A DNA stretch of 34,169 nt, from positions 1-34,169 of the forward strand of contig NZ_AJLG01000033.1 of assembly GCF_000258495.1 (NCBI RefSeq), read 5' to 3'. The notes under the pieces were generated by a model. It ran no database searches, was not told the DNA's origin, and worked only from the letters and a program-made list of their open reading frames with translations. The DNA is from Pedobacter agri PB92 (GTDB lineage Bacteria > Bacteroidota > Bacteroidia > Sphingobacteriales > Sphingobacteriaceae). A program made the position numbers and the translations under genes. Positions 25,224 to 34,121 of the stretch are shown piece after piece (position 1 is the stretch's first letter; every line of letters starts with the position of its first letter).

Positions 25224-26499
25224 CTATTTAAAAGTTACAGATCCGTATTCTGTTTTCACACTTACATTAGCGGTGCCACCACTTCCAATTTTGCCAGCAT
25301 ATTTTTTGTTTTCATCATCTTTACTAACCAAACTAGAGGTAACATTCGAACCATACTTGAATCCTGCATAAGAAGTTGAAACATTAAAGTTAGCATTAAA
25401 ACGATCTGCAAAACCAATTCCGACACTCACATACTCGCCCCCAAAAGTGAAGTTTTTACAGGCTGGCGTAATTTCACTCACGTTTAGTCTATTATAATCC
25501 ATATTGATGTTTGCATCACCGTTCAAAGTGCCCAGCGTAACATTTGAATACTCGGCATTCACGGCTAATTTTCCCGCTGATGCGATATTTAAATCGCCGT
25601 AAGCTTGTTTAACAACTGTATTTCCCTTCACAGTATTGATATTTACTTTGGCATATTCTGCACTCAATAACAGATTTCCGCCTATTGTTCCAACTGTTAA
25701 GCCTTTGCCATATTGTACTTTGATATCAGCTGATCTGCGAATGGTGTTGATATTCACACCCACATACTCGGCATCTAACTCCAGTGTACCTACAGATCCA
25801 ATGGTTACCGGGCCATTGTACTCATGTTTAACTACGGCAGCATTTAAATCCTGAATATCACATTTACCATACTGTACGTTGACGTAATTATTGGTATTGC
25901 TTAAATTGCCCGCAACCAAATTTCCGTATTGAACTTTTAAAGAAGTTGGTCCTGAGAAGTTGCCCAACTCTACATTTCCATATTGTTGTAAAACAGATAG
26001 CGGATTAGCTGATGGCATATAAACAACGTAGTTGATTTTAACTTCCCTTCTCCAGGTAGTTACGCCATTCCTAACGCCTCTGCCCCAACGTCCACCACGA
26101 TCAGCCAGATTGGTTTTAATAGTAACCACATCACCATTTTTGTTGGCATCGATATTTACACCATCTAATAACTTCTGAACATCATTGTCAGAGTTACTGA
26201 AAGCTTTGATATCTATATCAACTTTCACTTCTTTTCGATCCCAGGTTTTTATCGTGATAGAACCATACTGATTGTTCAGGTTTACTTTATCACTATTATC
26301 TACACTGAAGGTTTTCGAGAAAGATTTCGAACGTTCTGCATCAGCTCCTGATTCAACATCTTGATTGACGCTAACCGTACTTTTTACTGAAACTGCTGCA
26401 TAAGTATCATTTGATGCGTTTACCACCACGCTTTGTTGGGCATTCGTTTTTACGGCGATAAGAGCCAAAAAGGCCTAAAAATATTTTTATTGTTTTCAT
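25224..26499 (-). CDS. DUF4097-type putative adhesin/beta-helix exported protein, frame break in the signal peptide
   Basis: The main frame (414 aa from a TTG at 26468) contains a Bacteroidota DUF4097-like beta-solenoid with recurring rungs such as VLQQYGNVELGN, LKVQYGNLVAGN, VNVQYGKCDIQD and IKVQYGKGLTVG, ending VKTEYGSVTFK. TTG would leave only a stub of signal peptide. The ATG at 26499 begins MKTIKIFLGL in another frame; removing one base between 26467 and 26475 (for example one T of the minus-strand T5) gives MKTIKIFLGLLALIAVKT and then NAQQ, a complete signal peptide, for about 424 aa in total. The gene follows the ECF sigma gene and its membrane partner and is probably a member of that regulated cluster. 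Its molecular role is unknown. Confidence 0.82.
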
Positions 26500-26620
26500 G
26501 TTTGTTAATTGTTAAACATTTACAAGCTAACCTGCCGACCGGTTTGCACTGAAATGTAATGAGCGTATCCTATGAGTAGTTAGTATTGATATCAGGTATT
26601 AAGATCTCAATCACTTCAAC

Positions 26621-26657
26621 TTTTTACTTTATACTTTTCACTTTATACTTTATACTT
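26621..26657. repeat. Short degenerate ACTTTATA repeat tract
   Basis: Four or five consecutive copies of a unit like (t)actttatactt occur just after the stop of the sigma-linked membrane protein gene. The remaining 26500-26620 sequence shows no gene or strong hairpin. Confidence 0.5.
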
Positions 26658-26661
26658 CCTG

Positions 26662-27208
26662 CTAAATCTGGTTGACTCTTTTATAATCATCTACCTGATT
26701 AATGATGAGAAGCTGTTGTTTTAATAATTGCAATTGAATTTCGCGGTTTTTTACCATTGCTTTAACCACAAATGTTTGGTTGGGCGATGTTGGAAGTTCT
26801 AACCGTAACCTTTCATATTCTTCATCAAGTTTGGCTAAATCAGCGGTAAACTTTTTATAAAGCTCAGGATTTGCAGAGGCGAAAATGGCCAGGCTATCTC
26901 TTTTTTCGGTTATTAATCCGGTAAAATGAACTTCTTTTTGTGCATAGGCTGCATTAACATCAGCGATTTCTAAATCTTTGTTTTGTAACCTTCCGGCGTA
27001 CAACCAAACTATACCGAAAACCACTACGATACTTGCGGCCACACTCATCCATAAATACAGCTTTATCGGCTTTTTTTTATTTTGCGCTTCCTGAGTTTTT
27101 TTTGGCATCTAGCTCCAGCTCAATTTTTGCCCATAGGCCAGCTGGTGGTTCCATAATGTCAAAAGCCTTCCGGTTTTCCTTAACAAAAGTTTCTAATCTA
27201 TTATTCAT
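26662..27208 (-). CDS. Single-TM protein paired with the ECF sigma factor (probable anti-sigma-like), frameshifted
   Basis: The start at 27208 (MNNRLETFVKENRKAF...) overlaps the sigma gene stop by 8 bp. This frame reaches LELDAKK and then fails at the A8 run (plus-strand T8 at 27096-27103); with seven A residues it continues TQEAQNKKKPIKLYLWM and totals about 181 aa. Residues about 1-45 form a short cytoplasmic part with the EPPAGLWAKIE motif seen in Bacteroidota sigma-linked membrane proteins; one TM helix follows (LYLWMSVAASIVVVFGIVWL); the periplasmic remainder is a coiled-coil-rich helix (DLAKLDEEYERLRLEL, MVKNREIQLQLLKQQLL). No zinc-binding anti-sigma motif is visible, so the anti-sigma role is inferred from position and topology. 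The downstream part alone is readable from 27108. Confidence 0.8.
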
Positions 27209-27758
27209 CTCTCATCCCTTTCTGTTCTAAAATACTTTTCAATTTTTTCTTCGCCCTCATGTATTGCGTGCGACTTGTGTTTTCACTAATTTTTAAAATA
27301 TGTGCAATTTCTTCGTGGTCATAACCTTCTAACAAATACAAACTCAAAACCACTCTGTAACCATCTGGCAGTTCTGCAATCGCACTCCTCACTTCATCTG
27401 CCTGGAGTTTTACGTCATAGTCATCTGCCGATATTTCGTCTGGTAATTCAGCAATTTCATCTGTTCCAACAAATTCAAACTTGCGCTTACGCAGATAATT
27501 AATGGATTTGTTAATCACAATCTGTTTTAGCCAGAGTCCGAAGGTGGTTTCCTGTCTGAAATCTACAATTCGGGTAAATGCATCTAAAAAAGATTCCTGT
27601 AAAACATCTTCAGCTTCTTCTTCATAATTTAGAATTCGCAACGCGACATTATACATTGCCTTTGCATACAGTTTGTACAAATCAAACTGCGCTGCCCGGC
27701 TGCCCTGCATGCATGCTTTTACTAGCTCTAGGTTTTTATCTACGTAAACGGTCTCCAA
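27201..27758 (-). CDS. ECF-type RNA polymerase sigma-70 factor
   Basis: The 185 aa include sigma region 2 (AQFDLYKLYAKAMYNVALRI and EDVLQESFLDAFTRI), the linker, and region 4 with helix-turn-helix YDHEEIAHILKISENTSRTQ then MRAKKKLKSIL. The frame is open from a TTG at 27758; no ATG precedes residue 17, and the N terminus ETVYVDKNLELVKAC fits the family, so TTG is the likely start. Its 3' end overlaps the membrane protein gene by 8 bp, the usual sigma/anti-sigma coupling. It probably controls its own cluster including the DUF4097 gene. Confidence 0.93.
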   Translation of the reverse strand: METVYVDKNLELVKACMQGSRAAQFDLYKLYAKAMYNVALRILNYEEEAEDVLQESFLDAFTRIVDFRQETTFGLWLKQIVINKSINYLRKRKFEFVGTDEIAELPDEISADDYDVKLQADEVRSAIAELPDGYRVVLSLYLLEGYDHEEIAHILKISENTSRTQYMRAKKKLKSILEQKGMRDE

Positions 27759-27911
27759 AATTTTGAATATTCTGATTATAAGACATAAGGGATTTTAAAA
27801 CGTTGCATCAAGGTAGAAAAAAAGTTGAAAAACTTCTTTACTTTAGAAACAAGGATAGGGGAACTTAACCTTATATAGATAGGTGCAGAACCAAGAGAAC
27901 AGCAGAAAACA

Positions 27912-30103
27912 CTATTTATCTTCTGTGGCTAATCTAATGGCTTCTTCAAGAATTTCATCTTTACATTCCTGTATACCCTTAATCGTACTATTAACAGTAA
28001 CATCCGGTATTACACCATTTAAATGATGCTTGCTTCCATCAGGATTTTTGACTAACATGCCAGAATAAAAAAAGCGATAGCCGCCTGGCATGGATACTAA
28101 ATTAATACCGCCATTGGTTCCGGACGTCGGCTGCCCAACAATAGTAACCACTTTGAATTGTTTGTATGCAGATAAAAAGCTCTCAGTCGCACTTTGACCA
28201 GTAGCATCGGATAATAAAAAAATTTTTGCTTTTACATAAGGAAGCACAGGTTCAATAGTATAAGATCCGATAGTGTACGATACGTTTTTATAATCTGGAT
28301 ATAAAATTTGGGGAGTAAACATTCCGCTGCTTGCAGTAAGTTTCTGATGTGTTAAATGCGATAGAAAAGTTTCGGTATTTTCATTCAGATAACCTCTCAT
28401 ATCTACAATGACAGATTTTGCTTTTAAAATCTCAGCCATATGTGCCTCGGTTGTAGTTTTGTTCAAGTTAATATAAAAGATATCACTCGAAATCCATTCA
28501 CACGCTCCTCTATTGTTTCGATCTGAACCAGAAACATATTCACTGTATGGAAAGGTTCGGGCAACATCAACAGAAAGATTTTGCCCTCTTCGGTTCAAAT
28601 TCAAATGCAAAACTTCGTTCTTTTTCCTTTTGTAAGGGCTATCAGGCTTTTTGCTTGCTTCCATTGTTTTGAGCCAGAAAAAAGCGAATCCGTAGAACGC
28701 AGAATATCAAATGGATTTTTTTGGTTAATTTTAGTGAGTTCGTCGCCGGCTTTAACCTTCTGAACCAATCCTGAATCGAGCACCTTTTTTATGACAACTT
28801 TTCCTTCAGCTATATCAAAAAGCATTGGCAAAGTAGCAATGTCTTTATCCGTATCACCATGCAAATCCACAAACATGTGACCATCATTGAGTGAATTTGC
28901 GATCCACTTTAATGTTTTCAAAAAATCTAGATCAGTTTTATCACTGAAAACCCTTAATATGCTTTTGTTCCACAATTCATCGGCATTTATTGTAGCATCA
29001 TCCCAGTAAGGATAAGAATGTTTTAATGCGTTGTATAAAATCACAACATCGGCCAATCGAATAGTTATATCCGCCCCCCTAATTTTAAATTCACCCTGCT
29101 CATCTTTAGGCCAGGAGGCATAAGCTCGGTTAATGAGTTCAGTCACATTTGTTTCGTTAACAATTGGAAAAGTGTGCTTTTCATTTCCGTACAGCGCTAA
29201 AGGCATCATAAACTTTATTCCAGGCACCAAAGGTTTCGCTATAAATTCTCCAATTTTCAGTTCTTTATCAAAAAGCTTTTGGTCGCCTTCCGGTCTAAAA
29301 AATCGAACAATCCTGATATCAATCTTCGAATCCAGTTGATTTAAAGCTACAGTATTTTCAACCAATGGAATATCCAATGTTTTACCTTCATCAATTATCT
29401 TTAAACTGATTTTATTAACATTTAAAGACCCTGTGCTAAAATTTGGCTCAATAGCAATTGCAAATAATTCCAACTGCGGATCAAAAACGCCTTCGAAGAA
29501 ATATTCCTTCTCTTTATTTGATACAGCAGACGCTTTTATGAAAACAAGTTTGTCCAGATACGGTTTCAAAACCAAATTTTTTATGTCCGATTCAGCATGA
29601 ATATTTAGGATGAACTTTTTCCCTTTATAGGTAGCAACGTTAACTGGAGCTAAAGCAAATGCATTTTCTGTAATTTTTTTCTGAGTAATTGGATTAATTC
29701 TATTAATCCTGATACTGTTATAATTAGTATCAAAATAAGGTAATTTCAAGCCAACATGCTGCCAATAAATGGATTTATATCCTGTTAAGTTTTGAGGTGT
29801 AATTTCGCTTAAGTCAAACTTCAGATCAGCTTTTGAAGAAAGTTTTAGAGTTGGTGCAACAGGTAAAAATAATTCATTTAATGTGGTTATTAATTCCTGA
29901 TCATCTTTAACTTGCAGCATTTTTTGACTTCCATAAATAGCAAAGCCCTGCCATTCGATTCTAGATGCTTCATCCGAAGGATGGAAATATTGAACGTATC
30001 CGTATAGTTTGCTAAACGCGGTTAAGTTTCGAATTTGCTGAGAAGTTTGCGTAAAGCCAGTTATGGAAACAAGGACAAAACATAGGGTAAATAGGGATTT
30101 CAT
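27912..30103 (-). pseudogene. S41-family peptidase, split by a -1 frameshift
   Basis: Two frames form one protein of about 730 aa. The first part (start 30103) has a signal peptide (MKSLFTLCFVLVSITGFTQ), the AFSKLYGYVQYFHPSDEA domain of this Bacteroidota S41 subgroup, and a PDZ-like stretch near VLDSGLVQKVKAGDELTKIN. The second part has the S41 catalytic core: VIVDMRGY, FLLSDATGQSATESF with the nucleophilic Ser, VGQPTSGTNGG, and LNGVIPDVTV. The frames meet at 28621-28631; adding one A to the minus-strand A5 or A4 run gives ALTKGKKNEVLHLNLNRRG. The protein would be a periplasmic C-terminal-processing-type protease. Either it is inactivated or the sequence lacks a base here. Confidence 0.85.
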
Positions 30104-30193
30104 TTAGTAAGGATTTATTAAATCAAATGAATATACCTACTAAAATTTCTCGATGTTAAGTTTTAACAAATATTAACACGAAATTTTCTGACA

Positions 30194-30220
30194 AACAAAA
30201 GGGCGATGTTTCCATCGCCC
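30194..30220 (-). terminator. Intrinsic terminator of carB
   Basis: On the minus strand, GGGCGATG pairs perfectly with CATCGCCC around a 4-nt loop, followed by TTTTGTTTG. It starts 7 bp after the carB stop. Confidence 0.85.
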
Positions 30221-30227
30221 TTAGCTA

Positions 30228-33065
30228 TTATTTACTCAAATACATTGATTTATCTTTGTAAAGCTTGCGGAAATAAGGATCTTCCAAATCTTTAATGAAA
30301 CGGATCGCTTCACCGGTTGATTTCATTTCCGGACCTAACTCTTTAGTCACCTCCGGGAATTTCTCGTAAGAGAAAACAGGCTCTTTAATTGCGTAACCTT
30401 TCAACTTACGTTCGATGGTGAAATCCTTCAATTTCGCAACACCTAACATAATTTTAGCCGCAATGTTAATGTAAGGAACATCGTAAGCTTTCGCGATGAA
30501 TGGAACCGTACGAGAAGCCCTTGGGTTTGCTTCAATTACGTAAACCTTTTCATCTTTAATCGCAAACTGAATGTTTAACAAACCACGCACATCTAAAGCT
30601 TTTGCAATTTTGATGGAATATTCTTCCATGGCTTGCGTCACTTTATCTGATAAGCTGAACGTTGGCAATACCGCGAATGAATCTCCTGAGTGGATACCTG
30701 CAGGTTCAATGTGTTCCATCATACCTACAATGTGAACATCATCTCCGTCAGAAATCGAATCAGATTCTGCTTCTTCGGCTCTATCTAAAAAGTGATCGAT
30801 CAATACGCGGTTGCCCGGAAGATCACCTAATAATTTTACAACGGCTTTTTCCAGATCTTCATCGTTGATCACAATGCTCATGCCTTGTCCGCCCAAAACG
30901 TAACTCGGACGAACCAATACCGGATAACCAACTTCGTTTGCCACAACAATGGCTTCTTCAGCATTTTCCGCTACGCCATATTTAGGATAAGGAATATCAA
31001 GATCTTTCAACAAATCTGAGAAACGACCGCGGTCTTCAGCGATATCCATGTTCTCGAAAGATGTTCCAATGATTTTAATTCCTTTTTCCGTTAGCTTTTC
31101 GGCCATTTTTAAAGCGGTTTGACCACCCAACTGAACGATTACACCAACTGGTTTTTCCAGTTCGATGATCTCGCGAACATGCTCCCAAAATACCGGCTCG
31201 AAGTATAATTTATCAGCCATGTTAAAATCTGTAGAAACCGTTTCAGGGTTACAGTTCACCATGATGGCTTCAAAACCAGATTCTTTTGCGGCTAACAGAC
31301 CGTGTACACATGAATAATCAAATTCAATTCCCTGTCCGATACGGTTTGGACCAGATCCTAAAACGATAACTTTTTTGCGATCTGATGAAATTGATTCGTT
31401 CTCTTCATCAAAAGAAGAATAATAATACGGTGTTTGTGCCGGGAATTCCGCAGCGCAAGTATCTACCATTTTATATACCCTGTTGATGCCTAGTTCTTTT
31501 CTACGGTCATACACTTCATCTTCAGTAACGTTGCCCAATAACCAGGCAATTTGCACATCAGAGAAACCTTTTTGTTTTAAGGTGAAAAAGAAATCCTGAG
31601 GGATGTTATTTAGAGAATATCTTTTTAACTCAACCTCTAAAGCAACAAGCTCCTGAATTTGATTTAAGAACCATTTGTCGATTTTAGTCACCTTGCGGAT
31701 AGATTCCAAAGGCACACCCATCGTCATGGCATCTTTTATTAAGAACAGACGGTTCCATGAAGCGTGCTCCAAACCATCCATAATTTCATTAATGTTGCGG
31801 TTTTGACGACCATCAGCACCTAAACCTGCACGGCCAATTTCTAAACTCTGACAAGCTTTTTGCAAAGCCTCGATAAAGGTACGACCAATGGCCATTACTT
31901 CACCAACAGATTTCATTTGTAAGCCCAACTCTTTGTTGGCACCTTTAAACTTGTCGAAATTCCAGCGAGGAATTTTAACGATGACGTAATCTAAAGTAGG
32001 TTCGAAATATGCCGAAGTTGTTTTCGTAATCTGATTTTCGATTTCATCTAAGTTGTAGCCGATAGCCAGCTTAGCTGCAATTTTAGCGATAGGATAACCT
32101 GTTGCCTTACTTGCTAACGCTGATGAACGCGAAACACGTGGATTAATTTCGATGGCAATAATATCATCATTAGCTGGATTAACCGAAAACTGAACGTTAC
32201 AACCACCTGCAAAAGTGCCGATGGCTCGCATCATTTTGATTGCCTGGTTACGCATCTCCTGGTAACAACGATCAGATAAGGTCATTGCCGGAGCAACCGT
32301 AATTGAATCTCCGGTGTGGATACCCATTGGGTCGAAATTTTCGATAGAACAAATGATAATGACGTTATCATTGCTATCTCTTAATAATTCCAATTCGTAT
32401 TCTTTCCAACCTAAAACAGCTTGCTCTACTAATACTTCGTGAGTTGGAGAAGCCTCCAAACCGCGTTTAAGTGCGGCATCGAACTCTTCTTTTCTGTGAA
32501 CAAAACCACCACCAGAACCACCCAAGGTATATGATGGGCGAATTACCAATGGAAAACCAATTTCCTGAGCGGCTTCTTTACCTTCTAAAAATGAGTTTGC
32601 AATTTTAGATGGCGCTACACCGACACCAATATCAACCATTAACTGGCGGAAAGCCTCACGGTTCTCCGTTTTTTCAATAGCTGCTACATCAACCCCGATC
32701 ACCTTAACGCCGTATTTTTCCCAAACACCACGCTCAGAAGCCTCAACGCAAAGGTTTAATGCAGTTTGTCCACCCATTGTTGGCAATACTGCATCAATTT
32801 TAGGCAAGTCTGGAGAATCGATATGCTCCTGTAAAATAACCTCGATTGAATCAACTGTTAAAGGGCGAAGATAAACATGATCGCCAATTACCTTATCCGT
32901 CATAATAGTTGCCGGATTAGAGTTGATGATGGAAACGGTAATTCCTTCTTCTTTCAAAGAAAGTGCCGATTGTGAACCAGAATAATCAAATTCGCAGGCT
33001 TGGCCAATAATAATTGGGCCTGATCCGATAATTAATACTGAGCGTATGGAAGTGTCTTTAGGCAT
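30228..33065 (-). CDS. carB: Carbamoyl-phosphate synthase large subunit lacking the C-terminal regulatory domain
   Basis: I choose the ATG at 33065, giving 945 aa (MPKDTSIRSVLIIGSGPIIIG...); the longer in-frame TTG at 33164 gives an unnatural N terminus. Two ATP-grasp synthetase halves are visible: the first with GQACEFDYSG, PSYTLGGSGGG and EINPRVSRSSALASKATGYPIA, the second with GSGPNRIGQGIEFDYSC, PSYVLGGQGM and EANPRASRTVPFIAKA. The protein ends just after MKSTGEAIRF, at DKSMYLSK, where E. coli CarB (1073 aa) continues into the MGS-like allosteric domain, which is absent. It makes carbamoyl phosphate from bicarbonate, ATP and glutamine-derived ammonia with CarA, for arginine and pyrimidine synthesis. 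carA is not in the window. Confidence 0.96.
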   Translation of the reverse strand: MPKDTSIRSVLIIGSGPIIIGQACEFDYSGSQSALSLKEEGITVSIINSNPATIMTDKVIGDHVYLRPLTVDSIEVILQEHIDSPDLPKIDAVLPTMGGQTALNLCVEASERGVWEKYGVKVIGVDVAAIEKTENREAFRQLMVDIGVGVAPSKIANSFLEGKEAAQEIGFPLVIRPSYTLGGSGGGFVHRKEEFDAALKRGLEASPTHEVLVEQAVLGWKEYELELLRDSNDNVIIICSIENFDPMGIHTGDSITVAPAMTLSDRCYQEMRNQAIKMMRAIGTFAGGCNVQFSVNPANDDIIAIEINPRVSRSSALASKATGYPIAKIAAKLAIGYNLDEIENQITKTTSAYFEPTLDYVIVKIPRWNFDKFKGANKELGLQMKSVGEVMAIGRTFIEALQKACQSLEIGRAGLGADGRQNRNINEIMDGLEHASWNRLFLIKDAMTMGVPLESIRKVTKIDKWFLNQIQELVALEVELKRYSLNNIPQDFFFTLKQKGFSDVQIAWLLGNVTEDEVYDRRKELGINRVYKMVDTCAAEFPAQTPYYYSSFDEENESISSDRKKVIVLGSGPNRIGQGIEFDYSCVHGLLAAKESGFEAIMVNCNPETVSTDFNMADKLYFEPVFWEHVREIIELEKPVGVIVQLGGQTALKMAEKLTEKGIKIIGTSFENMDIAEDRGRFSDLLKDLDIPYPKYGVAENAEEAIVVANEVGYPVLVRPSYVLGGQGMSIVINDEDLEKAVVKLLGDLPGNRVLIDHFLDRAEEAESDSISDGDDVHIVGMMEHIEPAGIHSGDSFAVLPTFSLSDKVTQAMEEYSIKIAKALDVRGLLNIQFAIKDEKVYVIEANPRASRTVPFIAKAYDVPYINIAAKIMLGVAKLKDFTIERKLKGYAIKEPVFSYEKFPEVTKELGPEMKSTGEAIRFIKDLEDPYFRKLYKDKSMYLSK

Positions 33066-33482
33066 GATAAAGCTTAATACAATAATTAAAATTCTAAAGT
33101 TTTTACCCTTTTTAAGGATGAAGAAGCAAGAAGGTTTTCTGCTTTTTGATGAGGAAAATCCCAACTGTTCTGTCGGGATGCAAAGATAGGTTTTTACACT
33201 TGTTTTCCGATGAATAAATTAAAATAAATAAATCAGGCTTTAACCACTGCAGAAACGAAATATTTTTCGAAATCCAATCGTAAACTATTTAGCCATTGTA
33301 CTATAAAAATATCTTCGTAAACCGTGCTTCATCAATCCATTACGAATAATAAAAAATCACCAACGAATAATAAACGGTGGACAATTGAACCATCAAAAAA
33401 TATTTATTTGTAACAGAAAAATAATTCAAAGCAGCTTATTAAGATTGCTGCCAGCGCATTACACAGTTCAAATAATCAAGAA
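33066..33482. other. 417-bp divergent intergenic region with the carB promoter
   Basis: The region separates carB (leftward) from the zinc-ribbon gene (rightward). It contains the minus-strand -7 box TATCTTTG (33181-33188), which predicts a carB leader of about 110 nt, and a short direct repeat ACGAATAATAAA at 33342-33353 and 33363-33374. It is strongly AT-rich. I see no RNA gene, riboswitch consensus or further open frame. Confidence 0.6.
33181..33188 (-). promoter_or_regulatory. Bacteroidota -7 box for carB (TATCTTTG)
   Basis: Read on the minus strand, TATCTTTG matches TAnnTTTG exactly and is followed by GCATCC, giving a start near 33175. A clear TTTG -33 element is not present at the usual spacing. 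Confidence 0.5.
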
Positions 33483-34104
33483 ATGGTTCACGGATACTAT
33501 TCAAAATTAATAAGCAAGCAGCAAATCAGTCAGCTGAAATATCCAAAATGTGATGCTGAATATGATATGCAATTTGAAACTTTTTGCAAAATTCATCACA
33601 TGCTGTTTATACCATTTGTTGCAGGCAAAAAGACACCTTATATCGGATGCGGTAAATGCGGCACTCACTACTATCCCACGGCGTTTCCAGCTTTTGAACA
33701 ACAAGCCATTGAGTTTGCTAAACAAACCAAAAAACGATGGTATCATTTTTCAGGACTCATGCTGCTTTCCATTTTCGTTATCGGGGCAGTTACTTTGGTT
33801 TATAAGGGATCTCAGGAAAACAAAAAGCGAATGGATAACAATCTGGCCGCAATACAACCCAATTGCGTTATTTTCTATCACAAAGCAGAAGATGTAAATA
33901 CCAGCATGCTCGTAAGCAGAGTAGTTGCCGATACTGTTTTTGTACATGAAAATTCACGATCTACCAACGGCAGTGCATATCAGATAGATGATTCTGATAA
34001 CTATAAAGGGCCCGAAACTTTTTTTTATGAAAAGTGAATTAAAAAAATGGCTAGCAGAAGGTAAAATCAATGACATCACCGAGCCTCAAACCTATGCAGA
34101 ATAA
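33483..34104 (+). CDS. Zinc-ribbon membrane protein with degenerate first Cys pair; 3' end frameshifted
   Basis: The frame from ATG 33483 encodes 184 aa to 34037. An N-terminal zinc-ribbon-like region (YPKC ... CGKC, residues about 20-61, with the HHMLFIPF segment between) is followed by a TM helix (FSGLMLLSIFVIGAVTLVY, about residues 92-111) and a polar C-terminal domain. This order is that of a Bacteroidota zinc-ribbon family. The first Cys of the pair is replaced by Tyr20. The last codons cross a T8 run (34019-34026); with seven T residues the frame continues ETFFMKSELKKWLAEG to a stop at 34102-34104, about 206 aa, which looks like a natural C terminus. The function is unknown. Confidence 0.7.
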
Positions 34105-34121
34105 CTTCTAAACCTTAAGAA

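Noticed and set aside
27758..27786. Frameshifted ATG start (27786) for the ECF sigma gene
   Set aside because: An ATG exists in another frame, but joining it needs a one-base change in a T4 run and adds no family-like residues; TTG at 27758 already gives a normal N terminus.
28601..28664. Programmed -1 ribosomal frameshift in the S41 peptidase
   Set aside because: The zero-frame phase does not present a proper X XXY YYZ heptamer, and no strong downstream stem is obvious; a missing base is simpler.
33066..33164. N-terminal extension of CarB from a TTG at 33164
   Set aside because: The added residues are unlike any CarB, and the extension would run close to the -7 box; the ATG at 33065 gives the conserved N terminus.
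33342..33374. Direct repeat ACGAATAATAAA as a CRISPR remnant or attachment site
   Set aside because: There are only two 12-nt copies 9 nt apart in AT-rich DNA; no spacer structure, integrase or cas gene is present.
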